Of a DNA stretch of 64,000 nucleotides, positions 47,701-56,651 are shown in pieces. This stretch comes from Aestuariispira ectoiniformans (GTDB lineage Bacteria; Pseudomonadota; Alphaproteobacteria; UBA8366; Aestuariispiraceae). The DNA is taken from positions 310,001-374,000 of the forward strand of contig NZ_CP062788.1 in the NCBI RefSeq assembly GCF_025136295.1, read 5' to 3'. Position 1 is the stretch's first letter, and every line of letters begins with the position of its first letter. The translations under genes were made by a program, and so were the position numbers. The notes beneath the pieces were generated by a model. That model worked only from the letters and a program-made list of their open reading frames with translations, ran no database searches and was not told the DNA's origin.

Positions 47701-49131
47701 TTATTGGCTTTGCGCTTTTGCCAGTTCGCCAAGGGTCTCGACGGCCCCGGCAATGGTCTCGTTCCAGATATGGCCGCAACTGAGCCGCAGGTGATTGGTA
47801 TAGCGGTCGCTGGCGGTGAAGCAATCTCCCGGTGCGAAACATATGCCATGGTCAAGGGCGGCCGCGAACAGGGCGCGGGTGTCGAACCCCGCCGGCATTT
47901 CCACCCAGAGAACGAAACCGCCAGCGGGCCTGGACACCCGTGTGCCGTCGGGGAAATGCGCCTCTACCGCTTGGCGCATCTGGTCCAGACTGTCTGCGAA
48001 AATACGCCGGACCCGGCGCAAATGGCTGTCAAAACCGCCGGAGGCCAGATAGTCCGCCACCGCCGCCTGCGGCAGGGCCGGGCCGCTTAACGTCACGGCC
48101 AGTTTGCTATCAACGATGCGGCGCATATACCGGGCAGAGGCTACCCAGCCGATCCGATAACCGGGCGACAGGGTCTTGGAAAAAGACCCGCAATAAAGAA
48201 CATCCGCCGCAGAGGAAAAACTGCTGAACGGGCGGGGCCGGTTTCCCGCAAAATAGACATCCCCATAGACGTCATCTTCCACCAGGGGCACATTATGGCG
48301 CGCCAGAAGGTCGAGCACCGCCCGCTTGTTTTCCTCCGGCATACAGCAGCCCAAAGGGTTATTGAAACCGGATGAAAACAGGCAGGCCTTCACCGGTTGA
48401 ACGGACAGAGCCTCCGCCAAGGCAGCAACATCCAGCCCCGTGCGCGCATCGGTTGGCAGTTCCAATGCCTTCAGCCCCAATTGCTGCAGGACCTGCAACA
48501 TCCCGAAATAGGTCGGCGATTCGATGGCAACGAGATCGCCCGGCTGTGTCACGGCCTTCAACGCCAGGAACAACGCCTCCGTACAGCCGCAGGTAACCGC
48601 CAGGTCCTCCGGCGCAAGCACCTGTCCCCACCGGGCCGCACGGCGGCAGATTTCGCGGCGCAGGGCCAGGTCACCCCGAGGCTCCGTATAGACATTGTAA
48701 TTCACACTTTTGGTGCGGGCCGCACGGGCCAGAAACCGGTCGAGACGCCCCGACGCCAGAACCGCCGCACTGGGCACCGCACAGCCCAGCGGGGCCAGCT
48801 TGGTATTCGCCGCATGGGCCAACAGATGATGGATTGAACTCGCCTTGGTCACATCCACACCCTGCCGGGGCGGTCTGGAACAGGCGGGCAGGTCCATCCC
48901 GCCGTCACCACCGCGGGCGACGTAAAAGCCGGATTGGGGCCGCGCCTCCAGCACGCCGCGGTCCTCCAACTGGCGATAGGCCTGCAGGGCGGTCGTGACA
49001 CTGGTCCGGGTCTGGCGGGCGACAGCGCGCAGCGACGGGGCCTTCATGCCCAGCCGCAGGGTCCCGCTTTCCACCAGCCCCGTGATGAAATCGGCTACCT
49101 CTTCGTATTTGAAGGCGTCATTGTCGCGCAT
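47701..49131 (-). CDS. MocR/PdxR-family regulator (GntR helix-turn-helix fused to aminotransferase domain)
   Basis: A 476-residue fusion. The N-terminal GntR winged helix (about 1-70) has MKAPSLRAVARQTRTSVTTALQAYRQLEDRGVLEA; the aminotransferase-like domain follows with GGDGG..., FGMLQVLQQLGL, LVEDDVYGDVYFAG and the PLP lysine in CGSFSKTLSPGYRIGW. Such proteins sense PLP or an amino acid-PLP adduct. The divergent cupin gene and two direct repeats in the gap suggest control of the cupin and its own gene. Confidence 0.9.
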   Translation of the reverse strand: MRDNDAFKYEEVADFITGLVESGTLRLGMKAPSLRAVARQTRTSVTTALQAYRQLEDRGVLEARPQSGFYVARGGDGGMDLPACSRPPRQGVDVTKASSIHHLLAHAANTKLAPLGCAVPSAAVLASGRLDRFLARAARTKSVNYNVYTEPRGDLALRREICRRAARWGQVLAPEDLAVTCGCTEALFLALKAVTQPGDLVAIESPTYFGMLQVLQQLGLKALELPTDARTGLDVAALAEALSVQPVKACLFSSGFNNPLGCCMPEENKRAVLDLLARHNVPLVEDDVYGDVYFAGNRPRPFSSFSSAADVLYCGSFSKTLSPGYRIGWVASARYMRRIVDSKLAVTLSGPALPQAAVADYLASGGFDSHLRRVRRIFADSLDQMRQAVEAHFPDGTRVSRPAGGFVLWVEMPAGFDTRALFAAALDHGICFAPGDCFTASDRYTNHLRLSCGHIWNETIAGAVETLGELAKAQSQ

Positions 49132-49152
49132 TCCGTTCCGGCCTTCCGGTCA

Positions 49153-49192
49153 AACTGTTATGATCAATATTGTCAATTTCTGTAACTGTTAT
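49153..49192. promoter_or_regulatory. Direct repeats, candidate MocR/PdxR operator
   Basis: AACTGTTAT occurs at 49153-49161 and again at 49184-49192, a 31-bp period (three helical turns), in the gap between the MocR-type and cupin genes. Tandem direct repeats are the usual MocR binding arrangement. Confidence 0.55.
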
Positions 49193-49244
49193 TGTTTTTT
49201 CAGCAACGCTACAAGGTTTCTGAAACAAATCAGGGACCAAAACC

Positions 49245-49610
49245 ATGACCTATCAAGCCATCAACCTGCAAAACAAGCTCAGCCTGTTCAACAATCACTG
49301 GTCGCCGAAAAACATCGCCGCTATGAACGACTATCTGTTCAAGGTCGTGAAAGTTAAGGGAGATTTCGTCTGGCACGATCACCCGGATACCGACGAGGTG
49401 TTCCTCGTGCTTGAAGGCAGCCTGCGTATCGACTTCCGCGATGGCGCCGTCACTCTCAATGAGGGGGAGATGTTCGTTGTGCCCAAGGGGGTTGAGCACA
49501 AACCCTATGCACAAGATGAGGTCAAGATGCTGCTGATCGAACCGAAAGGCACGGCCAATACCGGCAGCGCCGGGGGTGAGCGCACCGCCCCGGAGGATGA
49601 CTGGGTCTAA
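49245..49610 (+). CDS. Small cupin-domain protein
   Basis: A 121-residue single cupin. The metal-binding pattern is visible: [18 protein letters not shown] (two histidines and a glutamate) and [15 protein letters not shown] (third histidine). The role could be an isomerase, dioxygenase or ligand-binding protein; none can be named. It is divergently transcribed from the MocR-type regulator and followed after 52 bp by a DauR-type regulator on the same strand. Confidence 0.88.
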   Translation: MTYQAINLQNKLSLFNNHWSPKNIAAMNDYLFKVVKVKGDFVWHDHPDTDEVFLVLEGSLRIDFRDGAVTLNEGEMFVVPKGVEHKPYAQDEVKMLLIEPKGTANTGSAGGERTAPEDDWV

Positions 49611-49662
49611 GGCCTCAATTCGATGTAGACAATCAATCCATATATAGACTATATGTCCAAAT

Positions 49663-50268
49663 ATGGAATTTCTGTCGACATATAAAAATCTGGCCGATGC
49701 CCTTGCCGCCCTGCTGCATCCCCACGCGGAAGTGGTGGTCCATGACCTCGCGACACAACAGGTCGCCTATATGGCCAACCCGTTTTCCAATCGCGAGATC
49801 GGTGCGCCGTCGCTGATCGATGATGTGGATTTCACCAGCGGGCAAAGGGTCATCGGCCCTTATCAGAAGCTGAACTGGGACGGGCGGATGCTGAAGTCCA
49901 TCTCGGTCGTGATGCCGGACGCCAAAGGCGCGCCCGAGGCCCTGCTCTGCATCAACCTGGACCAGTCGGAAATGAGCCGCCTGCATCAGTTGCTGGGCAC
50001 AATGCTGGCCCTGCCCGAAACGCCGGACCCGGCGGTCGACGGCCTGTTCCGGGACGACTGGCATGAACGCATCAACCAGTCGATCCAGACATGGTTGCGC
50101 GACGAAGGGCTGACGCTGCAAAGCCTTGGCCGTGAGGACAAGCGCCGCCTCGTCACGCATCTGCAGGGCCAGGGCGCCTTCCAGGGCCAGGGCGCCGCCC
50201 CCTATGTGGCGCAATGTCTGGGGTTGGCCCGGGCGACGATTTACAAATACCTCAAGGAGGGGTCATGA
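49663..50268 (+). CDS. YheO/DauR-like regulator (PAS plus helix-turn-helix)
   Basis: The N-terminal PAS-like YheO domain (about 1-115: LADALAALLHPHAEVVVHDLATQQVAYMANPFSNR) and the C-terminal DauR-type helix-turn-helix (PYVAQCLGLARATIYKYL) make a 201-residue regulator like DauR of D-arginine use. Between them the repeated QGQGAF/QGQGAA is encoded by an in-frame 18-bp duplication. No Shine-Dalgarno precedes the ATG and a TATATAGACTATAT stretch stands immediately upstream, so the mRNA may be leaderless. Its stop overlaps the aminotransferase start as ATGA. Confidence 0.8.
   Translation: MEFLSTYKNLADALAALLHPHAEVVVHDLATQQVAYMANPFSNREIGAPSLIDDVDFTSGQRVIGPYQKLNWDGRMLKSISVVMPDAKGAPEALLCINLDQSEMSRLHQLLGTMLALPETPDPAVDGLFRDDWHERINQSIQTWLRDEGLTLQSLGREDKRRLVTHLQGQGAFQGQGAAPYVAQCLGLARATIYKYLKEGS
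50164..50199 (+). repeat. 18-bp tandem duplication inside the DauR-like gene
   Basis: The 15-base core CAGGGCCAGGGCGCC occurs at 50164-50178 and 50182-50196, an 18-bp period keeping the frame. It inserts six residues just before the DNA-binding helix region. Confidence 0.85.
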
Positions 50269-51395
50269 GAAATTTCGAACTGGAGACCTTCTTTTCCAAA
50301 TGGGAATTCGCCGCACGTTATCACATGACGGCCTCCGATTTCGAAAGCATGAGCATCGCCGAATTGCTGGCGCTGGCCAGCGACGAGGACCGTGAGGCCT
50401 TCGACAGCCTCCGCCTCAGCTATACCGAAACCTATGGCAATCCGGCCCTGCGCACGGAAATCGCCGGAACTTACGACACCGCCAATGCCGACGATATCCT
50501 CTGTTTCGCAGGCGCCGAGGAAGGTATCTATGTGGCGATGAAGGTGCTGCTGGAACCGGGCGATCATGTGATCACCGTCGTGCCCAATTATCAGGCCGCC
50601 GAGACCCTGCCTCTGGCAATCTGTGAGGTGACCGGCGTGCCGCTGGACCCCGACGATAACTGGAGCCTGGATATCGACGCCGTCCGTGCCGCCATCCGCC
50701 CCAATACCAAGCTGATTTCCATCAACTTTCCCAACAACCCGACCGGGGCGGTCTTAAGCCGCGACCGTTTCGATGCCCTGATCGATCTCTGTCGGGAACA
50801 CGGCATCTGGCTGTTCAGCGACGAGGTTTACCGACTGGTGGAACGCAGCGAAGACATCCGCCTGCCACAGGTGGCCGACGTCTACGAACGCGGGCTGTCG
50901 CTTAATGTGATGTCCAAGGCCTATGGCCTGCCGGGGCTGCGCATCGGCTGGATCGCCGCCAAGGACCGTGACCTGCTGCGCCAGATGGAATGCTACAAAC
51001 ATTACCTGTCCATCTGCAACAGCGCACCCAGCGAACATCTTTCCCTGATCGCCCTGCGCGCCCGCGATGTGATCCTGGAAAAGAACCGCAGGCTTGCCAA
51101 GGACAACGCAGACAAGCTGACCGCCTTTTTCAGTGAATTCCCGGAGCTTTTCGACTGGCAACGGCCCGACGGCGGCTGTGTCGGTTTCCCGAAATATATC
51201 GGGCCGGGCAGTACGGATGATTTCTGTGAGGATCTGGTGGAGAAAAGCGGCGTGCTGTTGCTGCCACCCAAAATCTATAAGTCGGACCTGCTGCCGGTCA
51301 CCTGGAACCGGTTCCGGGTCGGCTTCGGGCGCGCCAATATCGACGAGGGTCTCGCCGCCTGGCGCGCCTATCTGAAGTCCAATCAGATCAACTGA
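50265..51395 (+). CDS. Class I/II PLP-dependent aminotransferase
   Basis: A 376-residue fold-type I aminotransferase. The segments [50 protein letters not shown] and the PLP lysine in [17 protein letters not shown] are all present; the substrate is unknown. ATG 50265 follows AAGGAGG and overlaps the DauR-type stop by ATGA, so they are translated together. The last 13 bp overlap the opposing cysteine synthase-like gene. Confidence 0.9.
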   Translation: MRNFELETFFSKWEFAARYHMTASDFESMSIAELLALASDEDREAFDSLRLSYTETYGNPALRTEIAGTYDTANADDILCFAGAEEGIYVAMKVLLEPGDHVITVVPNYQAAETLPLAICEVTGVPLDPDDNWSLDIDAVRAAIRPNTKLISINFPNNPTGAVLSRDRFDALIDLCREHGIWLFSDEVYRLVERSEDIRLPQVADVYERGLSLNVMSKAYGLPGLRIGWIAAKDRDLLRQMECYKHYLSICNSAPSEHLSLIALRARDVILEKNRRLAKDNADKLTAFFSEFPELFDWQRPDGGCVGFPKYIGPGSTDDFCEDLVEKSGVLLLPPKIYKSDLLPVTWNRFRVGFGRANIDEGLAAWRAYLKSNQIN

Positions 51396-52486
51396 TCCAA
51401 TTCCAAAGTCCAGGGGGCGAGGTCGAGGCCCTGTTCCCTGATCCAGGCGTCGGAGTAATAGCTGTCGAGGTAGCGTTCGCCGCTGTCGCAGATCATGGTA
51501 ACCACGCTGCCCTGGCGGTCATCGGCCTTCATCTCGCCCATCAGCTTCAGCGCCGCCTGCACATTGGTGCCGGTGGACCCGCCGCATTTGCGGCCCAGAA
51601 CCCGCTCCAGCCAGTGGATGGTGGCGATGCTGGCCGCGTCCGGCACGCGCATCATGCGGTCGATCACATGGGGTTGGAAGCTGGGTTCCACACGGGGTCG
51701 GCCTATCCCTTCGATGCGGGAGCCGGCAGTGGAGCGGATGGTGTCATCGCGGTCCCGGTAATAGTCGAAGAAGACCGAATTTTCCGGGTCCGCCACGCAA
51801 AGCCGGGTCTTGTCCAGCAGGCTCGGGTTATAGCGGATAAACCGCCCGATGGTGGCGGATGTGCCGCCGGTGCCCGCACTCATCACCACCCAGTCGGGGA
51901 TCGGGTTCGGCTCCTGCGCCATCTGGGCGAAGATGCTTTCGGCGATGTTGTTATTACCACGCCAGTCGGTTGCCCGTTCGGCATAGGTGAACTGGTCCAT
52001 GTAATGACCGTTCAGCCGTTCGGCCAGGGCCTCGGCCTCCGCATAGATCTGCGGGGCGGGCACCTTCACGCATTCGCCGCCATAGAATTCGATCTGGTCG
52101 ATTTTGCGCTGGGCGGTGCTTTCCGGCACGACGGAGATGAAGCGCAGGCCCAACAGCTTGGCGAAATAGGCCTCTGAAATGGCGGTACTACCGGAGGAGC
52201 ATTCCACGATCGGGGTTTTCGGCCCGATTTTGCCGTTGCATAGGCCATAGAGGAAAAGCGAGCGCGCCAGACGGTGTTTCAGGCTACCGGAGGGGTGGGT
52301 AGATTCATCCTTGAGGTAAAGCGTGATCCCGTCGAAGGCTGGCAGGTCCAGACGGATCAGATGGGTATCCGCAGAGCGGTTGAAATCCGCCTTGATCCGT
52401 TCAATGGCTTCGCAGACCCAGCCATGGTCGCAAGCCACACGTTCTTCATCCCCCGCCATCGCCGTCAGGCATTTCTTATCCGCCAT
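51383..52486 (-). CDS. PLP-dependent cysteine synthase-family enzyme (Cds1/desulfhydrase-like)
   Basis: A 367-residue fold-type II PLP enzyme. The PLP lysine is in [15 protein letters not shown], the substrate loop reads [20 protein letters not shown], and the phosphate-binding glycines are in [13 protein letters not shown]. It is longer than CysK and has the extra C-terminal portion of the Cds1-type cysteine synthase/desulfhydrase branch. It could make or break cysteine; the aminotransferase facing it makes an amino acid role likely. ATG 52486 has AGGA upstream; a longer frame was rejected. Confidence 0.85.
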   Translation of the reverse strand: MADKKCLTAMAGDEERVACDHGWVCEAIERIKADFNRSADTHLIRLDLPAFDGITLYLKDESTHPSGSLKHRLARSLFLYGLCNGKIGPKTPIVECSSGSTAISEAYFAKLLGLRFISVVPESTAQRKIDQIEFYGGECVKVPAPQIYAEAEALAERLNGHYMDQFTYAERATDWRGNNNIAESIFAQMAQEPNPIPDWVVMSAGTGGTSATIGRFIRYNPSLLDKTRLCVADPENSVFFDYYRDRDDTIRSTAGSRIEGIGRPRVEPSFQPHVIDRMMRVPDAASIATIHWLERVLGRKCGGSTGTNVQAALKLMGEMKADDRQGSVVTMICDSGERYLDSYYSDAWIREQGLDLAPWTLELDQLI

Positions 52487-52563
52487 GAGACATCCTGTTT
52501 TACAGTTAACCTGTGGACTATTTAGCCGGGAGATCACAGACCATCAAGCAGGACATCGTATGC

Positions 52564-52932
52564 TTACAATTCCCCATATCGCTTGATATCGACCAGCTTT
52601 GTGAGCTTTTTCGGCGCGATCAGACCATAGCTGCGCTGTACCACAATCTCTACCTCGCCCCAGTCGGGATCATTATCCAGCCGCATACCGATCCAGCCTT
52701 TCGGCCCCACATAGGGCGGACGGAAAAACCGCTCCGGGTCGCTTCCGACCAGGATTTCCTGCACGCCATGCGGCGCCTTGCACCATAGGGACAGCCGTCC
52801 GTCCCCGCTTTTGATCATGGCGAAAATCTTGCCGCGGACCCGGAAGGTCGGATCGCCCCAGGTTTCCTTTTCCACCGCCTCCGGCAGCGCCAGACAGAGT
52901 GTCCGAAAACGCTCGACAGTTTGATCCGTCAT
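52564..52932 (-). CDS. MmcQ/YjbR-family protein
   Basis: A 122-residue protein of the MmcQ/YjbR (CyaY-like fold) family: ALPEAVEKETWGDPTFRVRGKIFAMI, LSLWCKAPHG and PYVGPKGWIGMRLDN are diagnostic. Some members bind DNA; the cellular role is unknown. It follows the SDR gene by 17 bp on the same strand and is probably co-transcribed. Confidence 0.88.
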   Translation of the reverse strand: MTDQTVERFRTLCLALPEAVEKETWGDPTFRVRGKIFAMIKSGDGRLSLWCKAPHGVQEILVGSDPERFFRPPYVGPKGWIGMRLDNDPDWGEVEIVVQRSYGLIAPKKLTKLVDIKRYGEL

Positions 52933-52949
52933 GTTTCCCCCTAATCCAG

Positions 52950-53648
52950 TTAACGATACGGCGACCGCTGCGGCCGGACCGTCATTTCCGTAACGCAGGC
53001 ATTGCCAGGCAAGGTTACTGCCAGTGCGGCCATATCCGCAATATTATCCACATGGATCATTCTGTCCGGGTCCAGTGTTTCGGTATTGGAAAGCCTGGAA
53101 TAGACAAAGCCCGGGTGTATCAGCGTCACACGCACGCCGTCCTCCCGCACCTCCTCGAACAGACTTTTCGCGAAACCTTCAAGGCCATGCCGTCCGGCGC
53201 AATGGGCCGCCATTTTCGCGATACCCATTTTGGCATACATGCCACAGATATAGAGATAACCGCCCTGCGCCTGGCGAACGAATGGCAGCGTCAGCGCGGT
53301 CAGCCGCATCGGCGCATGCAGGATCGCATTCAAGGTGCGATCCCATTCGTCGAAACTTTCCGCCCCGATCGCCGTGGACCGCCCGCCGCCTGCGGAATAA
53401 ATGACCGCGTCCAGCGGCCCTTTCGAACCGGCCCATTCGGCAAGGTCCGCAACCTGATCCATATCGGTCAGTTCCGCCAGATGATAGTCGCCGTCACCGC
53501 CCTGTTTTCTGACCGTCTCCAGGGTTCGGGTTATTTCCTTTTCGTCCCGGCCGTGGGCCAGGATCGACCAGCCGTCTGCCGCCAGACGCGAGGCAATTGC
53601 ACGCCCGATGCTGCCACTGGCGCCAACCACCAATGCACGCTTTTCCAT
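52950..53648 (-). CDS. Short-chain dehydrogenase/reductase with altered catalytic residues
   Basis: A 232-residue SDR. The cofactor loop is ALVVGASGSIGRAIA and the NAG-like motif is IYSAGGG. At the catalytic position the family YxxxK reads H149-CAG-R153 (AAHCAGRHGLEGF), and the serine is replaced near YICGMY, so all three catalytic residues look changed. It may bind a nucleotide without acting as a classical dehydrogenase. It lies 50 bp after the AraC gene, on the same strand, and precedes yjbR. Confidence 0.85.
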   Translation of the reverse strand: MEKRALVVGASGSIGRAIASRLAADGWSILAHGRDEKEITRTLETVRKQGGDGDYHLAELTDMDQVADLAEWAGSKGPLDAVIYSAGGGRSTAIGAESFDEWDRTLNAILHAPMRLTALTLPFVRQAQGGYLYICGMYAKMGIAKMAAHCAGRHGLEGFAKSLFEEVREDGVRVTLIHPGFVYSRLSNTETLDPDRMIHVDNIADMAALAVTLPGNACVTEMTVRPQRSPYR

Positions 53649-53698
53649 TGGCTTTCTCCCCGGTTTTCATGCGACCCCGAAAGGATAACACAGGATCA

Positions 53699-54562
53699 TC
53701 ACATGCTGGCAGATTCCTGATGCAGCCAGTCACGCGGCGCGGTGCCAAAATGCCGTTCAAACACGCGGGAAAGCGCCGTTGTGCTTTTGTAGCCAACCTG
53801 CGGGGCCACCGCCTTCAGGCGTTCACCCGCCCGCAGCTTCTGTTTTGCAAGGGTCAGCCGGACCGACGTCAGGTAATTGCCCGGCGATACGCCAATCCGC
53901 ATCTTGAAGGCCGCCGCAAAATTTGCACGTGACATCCCTGCCGCATCGGCCAGGTTTTCGATACACCAGTCCGCCGCCGGATCTTCGTGAAGCGCCACCA
54001 GGGCACGGGCCAGTTTGGGGTCCGCGAGCCCGGCCAGCAGCCCACGGTCGGTCCGGTTCGACGCCACGCAATATCGCAATAGATAAAGAAGCAACAACTC
54101 CACCAGCGAATTCAAAACCGTCATACGGCCGAACCGTTCCGAGAAGGCCTCGTCGAACAGGCTTTTGGCCGCAGCATCCAACCCGGGAACATCAGCAAAG
54201 GGCAGGATAAGTTCGTCCGGCAGGCCAAGCAGCCTTGGATGGGCAACCATTGCGTCAAAGGAAAGCCGGGCACAGACCAGTTCCGCCCCCACACCCTCAC
54301 TGCACAAAATCCGGTGGGGGATGGGCTCTGCCAGCATCACCAGGCTGGGCTGGATGATTTCCACGGGGTCTTTGCCCTCTGTTACCAATGTCACCGGGCC
54401 GCGATGAACCAGATGCATATGGCCTTTGTTGTCATCGGCTGGAAAATCCGTGTGACGGCAAACCGATCCCGCAAAGAAAACGCCCGCATTCAACGGGCCG
54501 CGATCCAACAATGCGGAAAGCAGATCGGTTTCAGACGAATGGCGTGTTTCTTCAGACAACAA
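53699..54562 (-). CDS. AraC-family transcriptional regulator
   Basis: A 287-residue AraC protein with an N-terminal cupin-like sensor domain (HLVHRGPVTLVTEGKDPVEIIQPSLVML) and two C-terminal helix-turn-helix motifs (ENLADAAGMSRANFAAAFKMRIG and AVAPQVGYKSTTALSRVFERHFG). It starts at TTG (54562 or the next codon), with AGGGG upstream. It diverges from the YHS gene, 127 bp away, so either that gene, the bufferin operon or the SDR gene may be its target. Confidence 0.88.
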   Translation of the reverse strand: MLSEETRHSSETDLLSALLDRGPLNAGVFFAGSVCRHTDFPADDNKGHMHLVHRGPVTLVTEGKDPVEIIQPSLVMLAEPIPHRILCSEGVGAELVCARLSFDAMVAHPRLLGLPDELILPFADVPGLDAAAKSLFDEAFSERFGRMTVLNSLVELLLLYLLRYCVASNRTDRGLLAGLADPKLARALVALHEDPAADWCIENLADAAGMSRANFAAAFKMRIGVSPGNYLTSVRLTLAKQKLRAGERLKAVAPQVGYKSTTALSRVFERHFGTAPRDWLHQESASM

Positions 54563-54689
54563 ATCACCCCTGCCTTGTCTAACGTGAGTTCATGGGCCGG
54601 TCGCCCTTTGCTGTCGGAATATTTAAGGCGGCGGCGCCGGTCGTGGAAATCAAGGCAGATCAACTGAAGGTGATAAGGAGTATTCCCCC

Positions 54690-55214
54690 ATGTCCATCGC
54701 ATCGAAAATCCTGCGGTCCGCCCTGCTGGCCAGTGCACTCGTCGTCACCGGGGCCGCCAGCCTGCCAACCCTGGCCCAGGCTGCGGAAGAGGTAAACCTC
54801 ACCAACGGGATGGCGGTTCACGGCTATGACGTCGTCGCCTATTTCACCGAAGGCAAGCCGGTTGAAGGCAAAGGCTCCTACACAGCCAGCTACAACGGCG
54901 CGAGCTACCAGTTCTCCAGTGCGAAAAACCGTGACATGTTCATGGCCGACCCGGCCCGATACGCGCCGCAATATGGCGGTTTCTGTGCCTTCGGCACGGC
55001 CATGGGCCGCAAGTTTGACGGCGACCCCCAGGCCTGGACCATCAAGGATGGCAAACTCTATCTGAACCTGAACAAGAAGGTGCAGGCCCGTTGGAGCAAG
55101 GACATCCCCGGCTTTGTCAAAGGGGCTGATCATAACTGGTCGATCATCGAAACCGTCGCCGACGCCAAACTGGAAAACAGCCCGCCGTCGGGCCTGACCC
55201 AGGGCGCACAGTAA
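54690..55214 (+). CDS. Secreted YHS-domain protein
   Basis: A 174-residue protein with a Sec signal (MSIASKILRSALLASALVV..., cut near AQA-AEE). The YHS domain is seen in GMAVHGYDVVAYFTEGKPVEG, YQFSSAKNRDMFMADPARYAPQYGGFCAFG. YHS domains are linked to metal handling, and in some genomes sit with copper or bufferin genes. AAGGAG lies about 10 bases before the ATG. It is 170 bp upstream of the bufferin precursor gene on the same strand. Confidence 0.85.
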   Translation: MSIASKILRSALLASALVVTGAASLPTLAQAAEEVNLTNGMAVHGYDVVAYFTEGKPVEGKGSYTASYNGASYQFSSAKNRDMFMADPARYAPQYGGFCAFGTAMGRKFDGDPQAWTIKDGKLYLNLNKKVQARWSKDIPGFVKGADHNWSIIETVADAKLENSPPSGLTQGAQ

Positions 55215-55232
55215 GCCTCTCATTCCACCTGC

Positions 55233-55264
55233 GTTATGGGGTGTGGGCACTCACGCCCCATAAC
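55233..55264. repeat. Perfect inverted repeat after the YHS gene
   Basis: GTTATGGGG (55233-55241) and CCCCATAAC (55256-55264) are perfectly complementary. There is no T-tract, so it is an mRNA stabiliser or weak terminator rather than a classical one. Confidence 0.6.
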
Positions 55265-55323
55265 ATGTCGGTGAGAACCGCGTCATGTGGGTTACAGGTC
55301 GAAAAACCAGCAATATATGTGAT

Positions 55324-55355
55324 TTGACCGGCCCGGAAAAACAGACGCCGGTCAA
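55324..55355. promoter_or_regulatory. Perfect inverted repeat in the bufA leader
   Basis: TTGACCGGC (55324-55332) and GCCGGTCAA (55347-55355) are perfectly complementary with a 14-nt spacer. It ends 30 bp before the bufA start, so it could be an operator or a hairpin in the leader RNA. Confidence 0.6.
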
Positions 55356-55385
55356 CGTTGAGCAACCAGAAGGACGAGAGTGACC

Positions 55386-55682
55386 ATGAAGACTACAATG
55401 ACCCTGGCCGCCGCCCTCGCCGCGGCTGTTACCGTCGCCGCCACGGATACCGCCGTCGCCGCGGGCAAGGAAAAATGCTATGGCGTTGCCAAGGCCGGCC
55501 AGAATGACTGTGCCGCGGGGCCGGGCACGACCTGTGCCGGTACGTCGGTAATCGACTATCAGGGCAACGCCTGGAAACTGGTTCCGGCGGGCACCTGTGA
55601 AAGCATCACAATGAGTACCGCTGACGGTCGTGACGTCTCCGGCAGCCTGACGCCGCTGAAACGCGACCTGCCGAAATCCTAA
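55386..55682 (+). CDS. bufA: Bufferin precursor peptide (DUF2282, BufA1-like)
   Basis: A 98-residue precursor with a Sec signal ([19 protein letters not shown]..., cut near AVAA). The mature region holds four cysteines at residues 31, 42, 50 and 71 and the DUF2282 signature [26 protein letters not shown]...[15 protein letters not shown]. In the Caulobacter bufferin, central cysteines are reported to be converted to thiooxazoles that bind copper. GTG 55380 would add two residues. It is followed by bufB (63 bp), bufC and bufD. Confidence 0.88.
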   Translation: MKTTMTLAAALAAAVTVAATDTAVAAGKEKCYGVAKAGQNDCAAGPGTTCAGTSVIDYQGNAWKLVPAGTCESITMSTADGRDVSGSLTPLKRDLPKS

Positions 55683-55745
55683 CGGAAAGTCTCCGACAGG
55701 CCGCCGGAAATCAAACCGACGGCATCCTGTCGGCGCCACTCAATC

Positions 55746-56651
55746 ATGTCCGAAGCCAAACCCCGAACAGCTTCCTTTCCCCCCGCGTCGCCGCGCATGG
55801 TCCCCGCCATGCCGGCACGCAGCGGTGTGGGGTTCAAACCACAACATCTGTCGGCGATCCTGGATGATCCGGGTCGGCTGTCCTGGTTTGAGGTCCATGC
55901 GGAAAACTATATGGTTGAAGGCGGCCCGCGCCTGCGGCAACTGGAACGCCTGCGGGAGAGTTACCCGCTGTCCCTGCATGGGGTCGGGTTATCGCTGGGC
56001 GGTGTGGAGCCGCTGGATACAGACCACCTGACGGCCCTGCGGCAACTGGTTGACCGGTTCGAACCGGCCCTGGTGTCGGAACATGTGGCCTGGTCGTCTC
56101 ACGGCGGCAACTATTTCGCCGACCTGCTGCCCATGCCGATGAACCGCACATCACTGGACCGGCTGATAAACAGCGTGGATCAGGTTCAGGAGGCACTCAA
56201 CCGCCAAATCCTGATCGAAAACCCCAGTTCCTATATGGACCTGCCGGAAAGTAATCTCGTTGAAATCGAGCTTCTGGCCGAAGTCGCAAGGCGAAGCGGC
56301 TGTGGCCTGCTGGTCGATGTGAATAATATCTATGTCAGCGCCCACAACCTGCGGACCAGCACGGAGGCCTATATCGATGCCATTCCTGCGGAGCTGGTGG
56401 GTGAAATCCATCTGGCCGGTCACGACCGCAGCCAGACCAGCGACGGCCCGGTCCTGATCGACAGCCATTCGCGGCCCGTCGATAGTGCCGTCTGGACGCT
56501 TTATGACCGGCTGATCACCCGGATCGGCGCGCGCCCGACCCTGATTGAATGGGACAATGACCTGCCGGACTGGCCCGTGCTTGCCGGTGAGGCCACCCGC
56601 GCGGATGCGCTGTTAAATGCCGTTACAGGCGAGGTGGAGCCGGTCGCATGA
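55746..56651 (+). CDS. bufB: DUF692 / MNIO multinuclear iron enzyme, bufferin maturase
   Basis: A 301-residue TIM-barrel enzyme of the multinuclear non-heme iron oxidative family that modifies cysteines in peptide precursors. The fold and metal residues are seen in SWFEVHAENYMV, LSLHGVGLSLGG, LVSEHVAWSSHGG, ILIENPSSYMDLP, LLVDVNNIYVSAHN, EIHLAGH and LIEWDNDLP. It overlaps bufC as ATGA (56648-56651). Confidence 0.93.
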   Translation: MSEAKPRTASFPPASPRMVPAMPARSGVGFKPQHLSAILDDPGRLSWFEVHAENYMVEGGPRLRQLERLRESYPLSLHGVGLSLGGVEPLDTDHLTALRQLVDRFEPALVSEHVAWSSHGGNYFADLLPMPMNRTSLDRLINSVDQVQEALNRQILIENPSSYMDLPESNLVEIELLAEVARRSGCGLLVDVNNIYVSAHNLRTSTEAYIDAIPAELVGEIHLAGHDRSQTSDGPVLIDSHSRPVDSAVWTLYDRLITRIGARPTLIEWDNDLPDWPVLAGEATRADALLNAVTGEVEPVA

